Below the pieces are notes generated by a model, which did no database searches, was not told the origin of the DNA, and was given only the letters and a program-made list of their open reading frames with translations. The translations under genes were made by a program, and so were the position numbers. From the NCBI GenBank assembly GCA_963746175.1, contig CAVVAH010000001.1:1240001-1304000 (forward strand): 64,000 nucleotides of DNA, given 5' to 3'. Shown one piece after another: positions 19,087 to 27,805 of the stretch. This stretch comes from CAVVAH01 sp963746175 (GTDB lineage Bacteria; Actinomycetota; Actinomycetes; JACCUZ01). The first letter of the stretch is position 1. Each line of letters starts with the position of its first letter.

Positions 19087-20474
19087 TGGCGGGCAGCGGG
19101 CTCCCGGGCCGCGGGTCGGTCCGGGTGCGGATCACCGCCGCCGCGACACTCGTGGTCCTGCTGGCGCTGGCAGCTGCGTCCTGGCTGCTGCTCACGACTG
19201 CGGAGCGCGCGCTGCGGGACAGCCAGGACGATGCCGCGCGGGCCCGCGCGACCGAGCTCCTCGGGCTGGCCGAAGCGGGTCGGCTGCCGCTCGGCTGCCG
19301 TCGCTCGGCGACGACGCCTTCGCGCAGGTGGTCGCCGACGGGAGCGTGGTCGGGGCCAGCGAGGGCAACGGTGGCCGGCCACCCGTCACGTCGTACCGGC
19401 CACCGTCCGGGGAGACGGTGGTGCGCACGGTACGACGGGTCCGCGACGACGCCGACCTGGAGGACTACCGGGTGGTGGCCTCGACCGGTCCGTCGCCGAC
19501 GGGACCCGTGACGGTGTACGTCGCCACCAGCGTCGAGCTGGTGTCGGAGACGGTCGCCACGCTGCGCCGGCTGCTCCTGGTCGGCGTGCCGGCCGTGGCC
19601 CTGCTCCTCGGCCTGGTCGCGTGGCCGGTCGTGGGCCGCGCACTGCGGCCGGTGGAGGCGATCCGGGTCAGAGGTGGCGACGATCACCGATCGGGACCTC
19701 GTGCGCCGGGTGCCGGAGCCGCCCGGGAACGACGAGGTGGCCCGACTGGCCCGCACGATGAACGCCATGCTGGCCCGGCTCGACACCGCCACCCGTCGCC
19801 AGCGCGACTTCGTCGCCGACGCGTCGCACGAGCTGCAGAGCCCGTTGACGACGTTCCGGACCCAGCTCGAGGTGGCGACTGGCACACCCGGAGTCGACCG
19901 ACTGGTCGCTTGGCGCCGGTGGCCTGCTGGCGGGCAGCCAGGAGATGGAGGCGTTGGTCCGCGACCTCCTGTTCCTCGCCACGGAGGACGAGGGCGGCCG
20001 ACCGAGCCGGCGGCTCAGCTCGGTGGACCTGGACGACCTGGTGCTCGAGGAGGCGGCCCGGGTGCGGACGGCGTCGCCGGTGACCATCGACACCTCGGCG
20101 GTCTCCGCCGCCCCCGCTCCGCGGCAGCCGGGAGCAGCTGCGGCGACTGGTGCGCAACCTGCTGGAGAACGCGGTGCGGCACGCCGCCGGACGCGTCGAG
20201 CTGTCGCTGATCTCCGAGGAAGGCGTCGTCGAGCTGACGGTCCATGACGACGGCCAAGGAGTGCCTCCGGAGGCGCGGGAGCACGTCTTCGACCGCTTCG
20301 TGCGCCTGGACACGGCGCGCTCCCGGCAGGGCTCGGGAAGCGGGCTGGGGCTGTCGATCGTCGCCGCGGTGGCTGACGCGGCACGGTGGCTCGGTGCACG
20401 TGACGGACGGCACCGAGCCGGCGCCGGAGCGACGCTTCGTCGTGCGGCTGCCCGAGGCTGGCACGCGAGCCTGA
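19086..20474 (+). pseudogene. Sensor histidine kinase (five frame breaks)
   Basis: Partner of the upstream regulator. Pieces in order: transmembrane helix near residues 17-33, a short extracytoplasmic sensor region (FAQVVADGSVVGASEGNG), a second helix (LLLVGVPAVALLLGLVAW), a HAMP region, the H-box FVADASHELQSPLTTFR with the phospho-accepting His, the N-box LVRNLLENAVRHA, G1 VHDDGQGVP and G2 GSGSGLGLSIVAAV. The frame changes near 19290 (-1), 19670, 19878, 20127 and 20381 (all +1). All catalytic motifs survive, so insertion errors in the assembly are as likely as real inactivation. The ATG at 19086 overlaps the regulator stop. The signal sensed is unknown. Confidence 0.8.
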
Positions 20475-20550
20475 CGCGCGGCATCGACTCGTTCAGTGCT
20501 CCTTCAGCAACCGCTGCCTAGCGTGAGGTCGCCCTGAGAAGGAGGCAGCA

Positions 20551-20679
20551 ATGACGAGGAGACTCATCATCAGCGCGGCGACCCTCACCGCTCTGCTCGC
20601 AGGAGGCGGAGCCGCTGTGGCCGCCGGCCACGGACGGCGGGGGGTCGAGGGCGACCACGAGGAGAGCGGCTCGCGCTGA
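20551..20679 (+). CDS. Small secreted or membrane-anchored peptide
   Basis: A 42-residue frame with a strong Shine-Dalgarno sequence (GAAGGAGG at 20538-20545, 5 nt before the ATG). It starts MTRRLIISAATLTALLAGGG, a typical signal peptide with basic start and hydrophobic core, and continues to a hydrophilic tail rich in His, Gly, Glu and Asp (GHGRRGVEGDHEESGSR). I do not recognise a family. It lies between the two-component system and a larger secreted protein, so it may belong to the same regulon. The His/Asp/Glu tail could bind metal, but this is a guess. Confidence 0.65.
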   Translation: MTRRLIISAATLTALLAGGGAAVAAGHGRRGVEGDHEESGSR

Positions 20680-20724
20680 GCCCGCAGCCCGGCAGACCAG
20701 ACCGACGAGGACACAGGAGGAGTC

Positions 20725-21528
20725 ATGCGGCCCATGAACAGCTCTCGGGTCACGCGTCATCGCTCGCACGTGGCGGCGGGAGCACGGTGGTCCACCGTCC
20801 TCCTGCTCCTCGGCGGCCTGGTCGGCGCGGCCACCTGGCAGGCCGTTGCGGCGGGGCCAGCCCCCAGGGTGGACCCGCGCGAGGCGCCGTACTACGACCC
20901 TGCGCACTTCACGACACGGGTCGACAACGCCTGGTTCCCCCTCAAGCCCGGGATCACGTACGTGTACCGCGGCGTCGAGGCCGACGGTCACCTGCGCGAC
21001 GTCTTCACCGTCACCAGGGAGACCATCACCATCGCCGGCGTCGAGTGCCGGGTGGTGCACGACGAGGTCTTCCTCGACGGCAGGCTCGCGGAGACGACCG
21101 ACGACTACTACACCCAGGACGTCGACGGGAACGTCTGGTACTTCGGCGAGGACACCGCCGAGCTGGACGCGAAAGGCCGGGTGACCAGTCGCGAAGGCAC
21201 CTGGCGCGCCGGCCGGGACGGCGCCGAGGCGGGCATCTTCATGGAGGCGAACCCGCAGGCCGGCCACACGTTCCGGCAGGAGTTCCTGCGCGGGCACGCC
21301 GAGGACTTCTTCCAGGTGCGGAGCCTGACGAAGGACGTCCGGGTCCCCTACGGCCACTTCGGCCGGAACCCGATGCGTCGCAACGTGCTGCTCACCAAGG
21401 AGTGGACGCCGCTCGAGCCCGGCGTCGTCGACCACAAGTACTACGTGCGTGGCATCGGTGAGGTGCGCGAGACCACGGTGAAGGGCCCGCTCGAGACCCT
21501 CAGCCTGGTGCGGATCGTCCAGCGATGA
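20725..21528 (+). CDS. Secreted protein of unknown function
   Basis: A 267-residue protein with an N-terminal signal or anchor segment (WSTVLLLLGGLVGAATW near residues 22-38) followed by a soluble domain. The domain opens with FTTRVDNAWFPLKPGITYVYRG-like sequence and is rich in beta-strand character. I recall similar conserved hypothetical secreted proteins in actinobacteria, often near regulators, but no function. A good RBS (GGAGGAG) sits 5 nt before the ATG at 20725. It follows the small peptide by 45 bp and probably shares its transcript. Composition matches neighbours, so there is no sign of recent transfer. Confidence 0.75.
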   Translation: MRPMNSSRVTRHRSHVAAGARWSTVLLLLGGLVGAATWQAVAAGPAPRVDPREAPYYDPAHFTTRVDNAWFPLKPGITYVYRGVEADGHLRDVFTVTRETITIAGVECRVVHDEVFLDGRLAETTDDYYTQDVDGNVWYFGEDTAELDAKGRVTSREGTWRAGRDGAEAGIFMEANPQAGHTFRQEFLRGHAEDFFQVRSLTKDVRVPYGHFGRNPMRRNVLLTKEWTPLEPGVVDHKYYVRGIGEVRETTVKGPLETLSLVRIVQR

Positions 21529-21657
21529 CGCGCAGAGGCGCATCGCCCGCCGGGTCCACGCGACGTTCACCCGGCGCCGCAGGCATGCCTGGCATCCTGC
21601 GGGGCACATCAGGGAGGCGCGGCCGCACCCGGCGGACCGCCCCACCTGGAGGTCGGC

Positions 21658-21801
21658 GTGGTCATCCTTGGCGCCATCTTGCTCATCATCGGGCTCGTCG
21701 CGAGCCTGTCGATCCTCGTCTGGCTCGGCATCATCCTGCTCGTCGTCGGCCTGGTGCTGAACCTCGTGCCGATCGGCGGGACCCGCCGCCGCTACTACTA
21801 G
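21658..21801 (+). CDS. Small membrane protein, DUF6131-like
   Basis: A 47-residue protein beginning MVILGAILLIIGLVASLS and containing a second hydrophobic stretch (LGIILLVVGLVLNLVPIG), ending GGTRRRYY. Two short helices joined by a tight turn and a basic/aromatic tail are the pattern of DUF6131 proteins. The GTG at 21658 is preceded by TGGAGG at a good distance. Function is unknown; the family is widespread in actinobacteria. It is followed by a strong terminator and ends this block. Confidence 0.75.
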   Translation: MVILGAILLIIGLVASLSILVWLGIILLVVGLVLNLVPIGGTRRRYY

Positions 21802-21853
21802 CCGCGCCGTCAGGTCCGCTACCCGCCGGATCGCGTCGCGGCAGCACGGACGA

Positions 21854-21889
21854 CACTGGCCGCTCTCCCCACCAGGAGAGCGGCCAGTG
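21854..21889 (+). terminator. Strong stem-loop terminator
   Basis: A perfect 15-bp stem (21854-21868 with 21875-21889, loop CCACCA) 52 bp after the DUF6131-like gene. It closes the two-component and small-protein block. Confidence 0.8.
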
Positions 21890-21994
21890 CTGATTCGTGT
21901 CTCGGTGGTGTCGCGCTCTCCGTCGTGGCTCCGACGTCCGGGCGGGTGGGGCCGATGGGCGGCCCCGAGGAGGAGAACCGGAAGTACATCACCT

Positions 21995-22036
21995 GAGCAG
22001 ACTACTCAACGCGCGGGCCGAGCGGGCGAGCCTGAC
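21995..22036 (+). repeat. Left copy of imperfect direct repeat (ECF-sigma tail fragment)
   Basis: 42 bp matching 23691-23734 at about 40 of 44 positions. Translated with one indel it reads close to PEQ-x-x-x-NARAERASLT, the end of DUF6596-type ECF sigma factors. Only the last 15 or so codons are recognisable. The 200 bp around it hold nothing else I can support. Confidence 0.6.
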
Positions 22037-22087
22037 GAGCGCCGGTACACCGCGCGACATCGGCTGACCGGTAGGTGGCCGACATGA

Positions 22088-23500
22088 TCAGCAGGCGGCG
22101 GTGTGGAGCCTGGTGGGAGCTAGGGTGTTGGCGACGCCGACGCTCAGCGGGAGTCGGTCATGGGGCGGATCGGGAGCACCCGGATCGCCGGGTGTTCGTG
22201 CTGGGCAGGGTGAACCGACGCCGGCGACGATCGCGACGTCGATCGAGCTGGCGAGCCCAGCGGCTTCCCGCTCGATACGGCGTGCCGGCGAAGCTGAGCG
22301 ACCCGCTGGAGATCGACGATCCGGGTCACCGTCAGCCCGACGGTGGCGTCCGGGCTCGGCGCTGCACCGGCACATCGCGGCCGGAGGACCCGACTCCTGA
22401 CCTCGGTGCTGACTTGAGACGGCTACGTATGGCGTCGCGAGGCGCCACGCGTCCTCGCCGCCCGCCGGCGACGGACGACCTCGACTGGCTGACCGCGAGG
22501 TCGCACCGGCCACGAGTCGAGGCGAGAGGATCCGGCCGCTCGGCAGACCCAGCGACTCACCGACGGATAGCCGCGAACGCCACGCGGCTGCCGCTGCGCC
22601 GGCAGCACCGGCTCGTCGACAACGATGAGACTGCTCTCGGCCAGCGCGAACGCTCCACCGGCGGCCGGCCGCCGCAGGACTGATGCGGCTGCTCGGTGTT
22701 GTACTCCACGACCCATCCGTGCAGCGCCGCCTGCGCGTCCTCGATCGTGGCGTGCTGACGGTCGTGCTCGATTAGGAACTCAGCGCGGATCGTCTCATGC
22801 AACCGCTCGATCTTCGCGGTCGTCGCTGCGAGCGAATACGGCGCGGTGAGCAGATGACGAGATCGCCGTTGGCGTTGCACACCTTGTCGAGCACCACCGG
22901 CCCAGGACGAGACCGAATCGGGCCGTGAACACCTTCCCGTCGTCGGGTCAAGACCTGCGCCGGCGAACCGCCGATGCTGGCGCAACGCCTCCACCAGCGC
23001 GCTGCAAACCGGACGCGCGGTCGCCGGCCGACCAGCTTCGCGCAGACCACGAACCGGCGGAAAGGTCATCGATCCCGGTACCACTGCTCCCGGCTCGGCG
23101 AGATGCCGGCTCACGTCCATGCCACAGCTCCATCCAGGCCGCGTTCCCACGCGAGCCTCCCGTCGACCGTCGACGCTGCTTCGCGTCCACCGATGCTGCG
23201 GATGAACGCGCGTCGACGCCCGGCCCGCACACGTGGCGCGACGCCGATCACCCCAGTGCCGAGCGGATCCGGACGGCCGCTGGATGCGCACGACGCATCG
23301 TCGCCGCGCGCGCCTCGACTCCGCGGCATCGATGCAGACGCACGCCGGACGGGACCCGATCGGGCCATCCCAGCTGCAGACCGCCTCGCCGGCATAGCGA
23401 CGCAGCCACTGCGGTGACCGTCTGCGAGTGACGCCGTTGGGCGCGCGACCTCGACTCACCGGACGGCGCCCTCGGCACCAATCCAGCCGCCACGATGCGG
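22088..23500 (-). pseudogene. Degraded IS481-family transposase
   Basis: The minus strand holds dispersed but collinear pieces of an IS481 transposase with the long C-terminus typical of actinobacterial members. Pieces in order: an HTH part (NGVTRRRSPQWLRRYAGE), a VEARAATMRRAHP stretch, the integrase core (LREAGRPATARPVCSALVEA; LLTAPYSLAATTAKIERLHE), AAWV-like HGWVVEYNTEQPHQSCGGRP, and C-terminal VTRIVD and PHDRLPLSVGVANTLAPT pieces. Many frame changes and stops occur and the DDE triad cannot be assembled, so it is inactive. Decay is clearly deeper than in neighbouring frameshifted genes. I could not find intact terminal inverted repeats. Confidence 0.75.
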
Positions 23501-23750
23501 CGCTGCCACGACGGGAGCGAGCTGGACGGACCCGCCGGCGGGGTTGGCGGCGCTGCGAGCCGCTGCTGGCAGCACGCCCACGGGACGACCGAATCCTCGC
23601 CGCCCGGGCCCACCTGCTGGAGCGCCCAGGGAAGCCCGGAAGCCGCGGCTTCCTACCGGCTCGCGGCATCGCTCACCGGACTCGATCCCCGAGCAGAACT
23701 ACGTCAACGCGAGGGCCGAGCAGGCGAGCCTGACCGGAGGCACCACCCGC
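23501..23750 (+). pseudogene. C-terminal remnant of an ECF sigma factor (DUF6596/SigJ-like)
   Basis: Across two frames the plus strand reads PLLAARPRDDRILAARAHLL, then PEAAASYRLAASLTG, then PEQNYVNARAEQASLTG. This is the TPR-like tail of ECF sigma factors with a DUF6596 domain. The sigma2 and sigma4 DNA-binding parts are missing and no stop closes the frame before the tRNA, so it is a fragment. It abuts the 5' end of the transposase remnant. The last 44 bp are repeated at 21995-22036. Confidence 0.6.
23691..23734 (+). repeat. Right copy of imperfect direct repeat
   Basis: 44 bp with two gaps and two mismatches relative to 21995-22036. The two copies bracket the IS481 remnant but are far too long for a transposase target duplication, so they look like leftovers of a gene duplication or of recombination. 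Confidence 0.65.
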
Positions 23751-23805
23751 CCGGAGACGACGCTGCGGCCCCGCCCCGAAGGACGGAACCGCAGGTCATC
23801 CGGGG

Positions 23806-23878
23806 TGGAGCTGAGGGGACTCGAACCCCTGACCCCCACACTGCCAGTGTGGTGCGCTACCAGCTGCGCCACAGCCCC
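23806..23878 (-). tRNA. tRNA-Ala (GGC)
   Basis: A 73-nt cloverleaf on the minus strand. The acceptor stem GGGGCTG pairs with CAGCTCC, the anticodon stem CCACA/TGTGG holds loop CTGGCAG with anticodon GGC, and the T loop is GGTTCGAGTCC. The discriminator is A and CCA is not encoded. It lies at the right edge of the degraded island, a common integration neighbourhood. Confidence 0.95.
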
Positions 23879-23952
23879 TTGCCACTGCTTGTCGTGCTGC
23901 CGAGCGAGTCTAACGGCTCCCCTCCAGCCGCACGAATCGACCTGGCCTGCGG

Positions 23953-24600
23953 CTACTCCTCATCTCCCATCACGGGCTCGGGAAGGCTGCCGGCGTTGTG
24001 CTCGACCAGCCGCCAGCCCGCGGGCGGCGCCTCCTCGAGCACCGACCAGCAGCAGTTGGCCAGCCCGCCGACGACGGCCCACCGGTCCAGCGGCAGGTCG
24101 AGCAAGGAGCCGATCGCGGCGCGGGCCGAGCCGCCGTGGGTGACCACGACCAGGGTGCCGCCGGCCGGCACCTCGGCCAGTGCGTCGACGACCGCCGGGA
24201 CCACCCGGGCAGCCACCTCGGTACGGCGCTCGCCGCCGCCCGCGGGGACGTCCTCGCCGGCCCGCCAGGCGGCGTAGAGCTCGTGGTCCTCGGCGTCGAT
24301 CTCGGTCGCCGTCCGGCCCTGCCAGCGGCCGCCGTACGTCTCGCGCAGCCGCGCGTCGAGCCGGACGTCGAGCTGGCACAGCTCGCCGAGCGCCGCCGCC
24401 GTGCCGCTCGCGCGCAGCAGGTCGGAGGAGACGATGGCGGCCGGTGCCAGCGTGGTGAGCAGCCGCGCGGCGCGGCCGGCCTGCGCGGCGCCGACCTCGT
24501 CGAGCTCGACGTCGCTGCTGCCCTGGAACCGCTCGGCGAGGTTCCACGCCGTCTGCCCGTGCCGCCAGAGGACGACCCGCCGGCCGGAGATCCGGCTCAG
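23953..24600 (-). CDS. Histidine phosphatase family protein (phosphoglycerate mutase-like)
   Basis: About 215 residues of the histidine phosphatase superfamily. The RHG motif reads LWRHGQTAWNL near residue 12, with the catalytic His; the second catalytic His lies in VVVTHGGSARAAIG near the C-terminus, and GELCQLDVRLDARLRE holds the conserved acidic region. No ATG or GTG lies in frame before the RHG motif. The only candidate is CTG at 24600, which overlaps the rsfS stop; a base change from GTG would give the standard GTGA overlap. In actinobacteria this gene often follows nadD and rsfS; the substrate (sugar phosphate or nucleotide) is unknown. Confidence 0.85.
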   Translation of the reverse strand: MSRISGRRVVLWRHGQTAWNLAERFQGSSDVELDEVGAAQAGRAARLLTTLAPAAIVSSDLLRASGTAAALGELCQLDVRLDARLRETYGGRWQGRTATEIDAEDHELYAAWRAGEDVPAGGGERRTEVAARVVPAVVDALAEVPAGGTLVVVTHGGSARAAIGSLLDLPLDRWAVVGGLANCCWSVLEEAPPAGWRLVEHNAGSLPEPVMGDEE

Positions 24601-25016
24601 GACGCGGCCCCCTCGACGCCGCCCTCGAGGTGCGAGCGCCGGCTGTGCGCCTGCCGCACCGACTCGGGCAGCTCGACCGAGGGGCAGTCCTTCCAGATCC
24701 GCTCGAGGGAGTAGTAGATCCGCTCCTCCGCGTGCTGGACGTGCACGATGATGTCGACGTAGTCGAGCAGGATCCAGCGGCCCTCGCGCTCGCCCTCGCG
24801 GCGTACCGGCTTGGCGCCCAGCCCGCGCAGTCGCTCCTCGATCCCGTCGACCACCGCGCGGACCTGCCGGTCGTTCGAGGCGGAGCAGAGCACGAACACG
24901 TCGGTGATGACGAGCTGGTCACCCACGTCGAACGCGAGGATGTCGTCGGCCAGCTTGTCGGCGGCGGCCTCGGCGGCGGCCACCGCCAGCTCGCGCGCAC
25001 GGGTCGAGACGGTCAC
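24597..25016 (-). CDS. rsfS: Ribosome silencing factor RsfS
   Basis: 139 residues of the RsfS/Iojap family. The typical core is KLADDILAFDVGDQLVITDV and the HVQHAEERIYYSLERIW segment near the end. RsfS binds L14 on the large subunit and blocks subunit joining in starvation. The start is GTG 25016. It sits between the LCP gene and the histidine phosphatase, all on the minus strand behind nadD, the standard order. The C-terminal 25 residues are a low-conservation tail. Confidence 0.95.
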   Translation of the reverse strand: MTVSTRARELAVAAAEAAADKLADDILAFDVGDQLVITDVFVLCSASNDRQVRAVVDGIEERLRGLGAKPVRREGEREGRWILLDYVDIIVHVQHAEERIYYSLERIWKDCPSVELPESVRQAHSRRSHLEGGVEGAAS

Positions 25017-25050
25017 GGGCCCCAGTTTCTCACGACCGGCTCCGGTGCCG

Positions 25051-26452
25051 TCACGGCGCGAAGTCCGGGCCGAGGATCACGATCACGTCGGCGATCGTCT
25101 GGCCACGGTCGTTGGGGACCACCGAGTCGGCGGGCAGGCCCAGCGCCGCGGCCACCCGACGGCCCTTTTCCAGGCTCGCGTCCGTGCCGTCGCTCACCTG
25201 GATCGAGCTCGGCTGGTTCGTGAACGGCGACGCGTTGCCGCCGTTCTTGAACTGGAACCCCGCGTCGACCAGCTTGCTCCGAGCCTGCTCGGCGAGGCCG
25301 GGGGTGCCGACCCCGTTCTCCACCAGCACGCGGACGACCCCGCCCGAGGCGTCCTTCTGCAGCGCCCCGGGGAACTTGTCGCGCAGCGCGGCGTCCGCGT
25401 CGCCGACGTTGAGACCGTAGGACGGCACCGGACCGCCGGTGTCGATCTCGTTGACCGGGAGCACGTCCGAGACGAACTCGCCCTTCTTCGCCGCCTCGCG
25501 CATCACGGCGAGCCGCGCGGCCAGCGCGCCCTGGTCCAGGTTGGACGACGAGCCGGCGCCGGCCGTGGCGAGGAACGCGCCGATGCCGGTCTCGTCGGCG
25601 GGCAGCTTCGAGAGCATCGCGGTGAGCACGTCGTCGAAGCGGGCCAGCCGTGCCTCCTCGGGCTCGGTGTCCGCGAGGTAGGTGGCATAGGCCACTGCGG
25701 CGGACCCCTTCAGCAGCTGGTTGCCGGCCTTGACGACGACCGTCTGGGCGCCGTTCGGCGCGGTGTCGACGACGTCGACGTCGACGGCGGCCTGGACGCC
25801 GCCGACCGCGTCGACCAGGGCGACCAGCGCCGGCTTCGTCAGCGTCCAGGTGTCGTCGACGCGCAGCCCGAGCAGGTCGGTGAGCGCCGCGCTGGAGGCC
25901 TCCGGGTCGCCGATGGTGGTGGTCTCGCCGAAAGCCATCGCGCCGGAGCCGGCGACGTCGACGTTGAGCCGCGACGGCACGAGCAGCGCGACTGCCGACG
26001 CGGCGCCCTTGGTGGTCCCGACGATCGCGGATCGCGGCGGCCGTGCCGTCGGTGCCGGTCACCTGGACCAGCGTGATCAGCTGCTTGTCACCCACCGTGG
26101 TGGCGGTCGGCGGCTCGGTGTCCGAGGGGCGCAGCAGCAGCCACCCCACCAGGACGACGAGGACCACGCCGACGACCCCGGCCGCGACGACCAGCACACG
26201 CCGGCGTCGGGCGCGCACGCGTGCGGCCCGCTCGGCATGGCGATCGCGCCGCACGACGACCGTCGGCCCCGGTGCCGCCGCTGCGGCGCCGGCGGTGGTC
26301 CCCGAACCGGGACCGGCCGGGGCGGCCGGGCTCTGTCCCGGGGCCTCCGTCTCGGGTCCCGCTCGCACCACGGGGCCGGAGCGCAGCCGCCCGGCCACGT
26401 CGACGTCGGGCAACGGGTCGGGCTCGGGACGCCGGTGCTTCCCGCTACTCAT
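25051..26452 (-). CDS. LCP/LytR_C domain cell-envelope protein (frameshift by 7-bp duplication)
   Basis: About 464 residues once the frame is repaired: a disordered N-terminus, one transmembrane helix (VLVVAAGVVGVVLVVLVGWL), a LytR-CpsA-Psr-like domain (VPSRLNVDVAGSGAMAFGET), and a C-terminal LytR_C domain (VRVLVENGVGTPGLAEQARS). LCP proteins transfer glycopolymers to peptidoglycan; some residues needed for that activity are not obvious here, so it may be a divergent member. At 26023-26036 the 7-mer gatcgcg is present twice in tandem; deleting one copy restores the frame and gives a multiple-of-three length. Start ATG 26452, 48 bp after nadD. Confidence 0.8.
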
Positions 26453-26500
26453 CGGGGCCACCGGGGAGCTCGAGCGCCGGCGCGCTGACGCGGGGAGAGG

Positions 26501-27116
26501 TCACCGGGTCACCGGGTAGAGCCGGTGCTTGGCGACGTACTGCACGACGCCGTCGGGCACGAGGTACCAGACGGGTTCGCCCCGGCTCACCCGCTGGCGG
26601 CAGTCGGTCGACGAGATCGCCATCGCGGGGACCTCGAGCAGGCTGACCCGGTCCTGCGGCAGGCCGTCGCCGGACAGCGGTGTGCCCGGGACGGGTGACG
26701 CCGATGAAGTGGGCCAGCGAGAACAGCTCGTCCGCGTCCTTCCAGGTCAGGATCTGGGCCAGCGCGTCGGCGCCGGTGATGAAGAACAGCTCCACCGAGT
26801 CGCCGCGCTGCCCGCGCAGGTCGGTGAGGGTGTCGACGGTGAAGGTCGGGCCGGGCCGGTCGATGTCGACGCGGCTGACCGTGAAGCGGGGGTTCGACGC
26901 GGTCGCGATGACAGCCATCAGGTAGCGGTGCTCGGCCGTGGTCACGGACCGCCCACCCTTCTGCCAGGGCTGGCCGGTGGGGACGAACACCACCTCGTCC
27001 AGGGCGAACCGCGCCGCGACCTCGCTGGCGGCGACGAGGTGGCCGTGGTGGATCGGGTCGAAGGTGCCGCCCATGACCCCGAGACGGGACGGCGGCGCCG
27101 GCGTGGAAGGAGTCAC
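26501..27116 (-). CDS. nadD: Nicotinate-nucleotide adenylyltransferase (one frameshift)
   Basis: NadD makes deamido-NAD from nicotinate mononucleotide and ATP and is usually essential. The nucleotidyl-transferase motif GGTFDPIHHGHLVAA lies near residues 17-31 and the ISSTDCR motif near the C-terminus, but in different frames. Near 26684 the frame shifts by +1; removing one base joins VTRPG to LSGDGLPQDRVSLLEVPAMA and the protein ends ...AKHRLYPVTR at 26501, 204 residues. Without repair the frame runs on to 26445, an artefact. Start GTG 27116; the ATG just before GGTFD is an alternative. Given essentiality, a sequence error is the likely explanation. Confidence 0.9.
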
Positions 27117-27139
27117 GGCGGGCGCGGCGGAGGGCCCGC

Positions 27140-27289
27140 TCAGCGGTCCTTGCCGAACATGAGCGTCACCAGCAGGGCGGCGGTCAGCAGGGCGAACGCG
27201 ATCAGGCCGATCGCCCACGGCTCCAGCGGCAGGTCACGGCCCTGGGACTCGCCCTCGACGGCGAGAAGTCGGACGACGGCTGCGGTCAT
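27140..27289 (-). CDS. Small membrane protein
   Basis: A 49-residue protein with one transmembrane helix (WAIGLIAFALLTAALLVTLM) after an acidic segment and a short basic end (FGKDR). It starts with ATG 27289 and ends 23 bp before nadD. Small proteins of this form often precede nadD in actinobacteria; I know no function. The length and position make a real gene likely. Confidence 0.65.
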   Translation of the reverse strand: MTAAVVRLLAVEGESQGRDLPLEPWAIGLIAFALLTAALLVTLMFGKDR

Positions 27290-27370
27290 GTCGGGGGCAC
27301 TCCTGTCGGGCTGGATGGGGCTGGGCGCATCCTTCCACAGCGCGGTGGTGCAGGAGGGCGCCGGCGAGGG

Positions 27371-27778
27371 TCAGAACGGTCGGACGCCCCCGGCGGGCAC
27401 CAGGACCGGGGCCGGGCTCTCGGTCGCGCGGCGGTGGTAGGTGAGCCGGTCGACCACCTCGAGGCCCGACACCCGCCATGGCGGCAGCTCGGCGGTCAGC
27501 CGGTGCTCGCCCCAGAGCCGCAGGGCCAGCGCCGCGGCGTCCTCGAGGTCACGGGCCTCCTCCCAGTAGCGCAGCTCGGCCCGGTCCTGGGCGTAGCGCG
27601 CGGACAGCAGGAAGGGTCGCTCGTGCGCCAGCCGCTCGAGCGCCGCCCGGATCTCGCCGGCATCGACGGCGTCGCCGACGACCGTCAGGGTGACGTGCCA
27701 CATCGGGGGTGTCGCGGGCTGACCAGCTGGCCGCTGCGCGCCCGGCTCCACCCCGACAGGTCGGGCCACGTCGCTCAC
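27371..27778 (-). CDS. Conserved hypothetical protein
   Basis: Up to 135 residues. The conserved part appears to start at MWHVTLTVVGDAVDAGEIRA, so the true start may be about 25 codons inside the frame. Alternating strands and helices (LLSARYAQDRAELRYWEEA; LRLWGEHRLTAELPPWRVSG) suggest a small alpha/beta fold. I do not recognise it. It occupies the place between proB and nadD where proA is often found in other actinobacteria. Confidence 0.55.
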   Translation of the reverse strand: MSDVARPVGVEPGAQRPAGQPATPPMWHVTLTVVGDAVDAGEIRAALERLAHERPFLLSARYAQDRAELRYWEEARDLEDAAALALRLWGEHRLTAELPPWRVSGLEVVDRLTYHRRATESPAPVLVPAGGVRPF

Positions 27779-27805
27779 CCGTGCACCCTCCGCTCGTCCG
27801 GCTCG

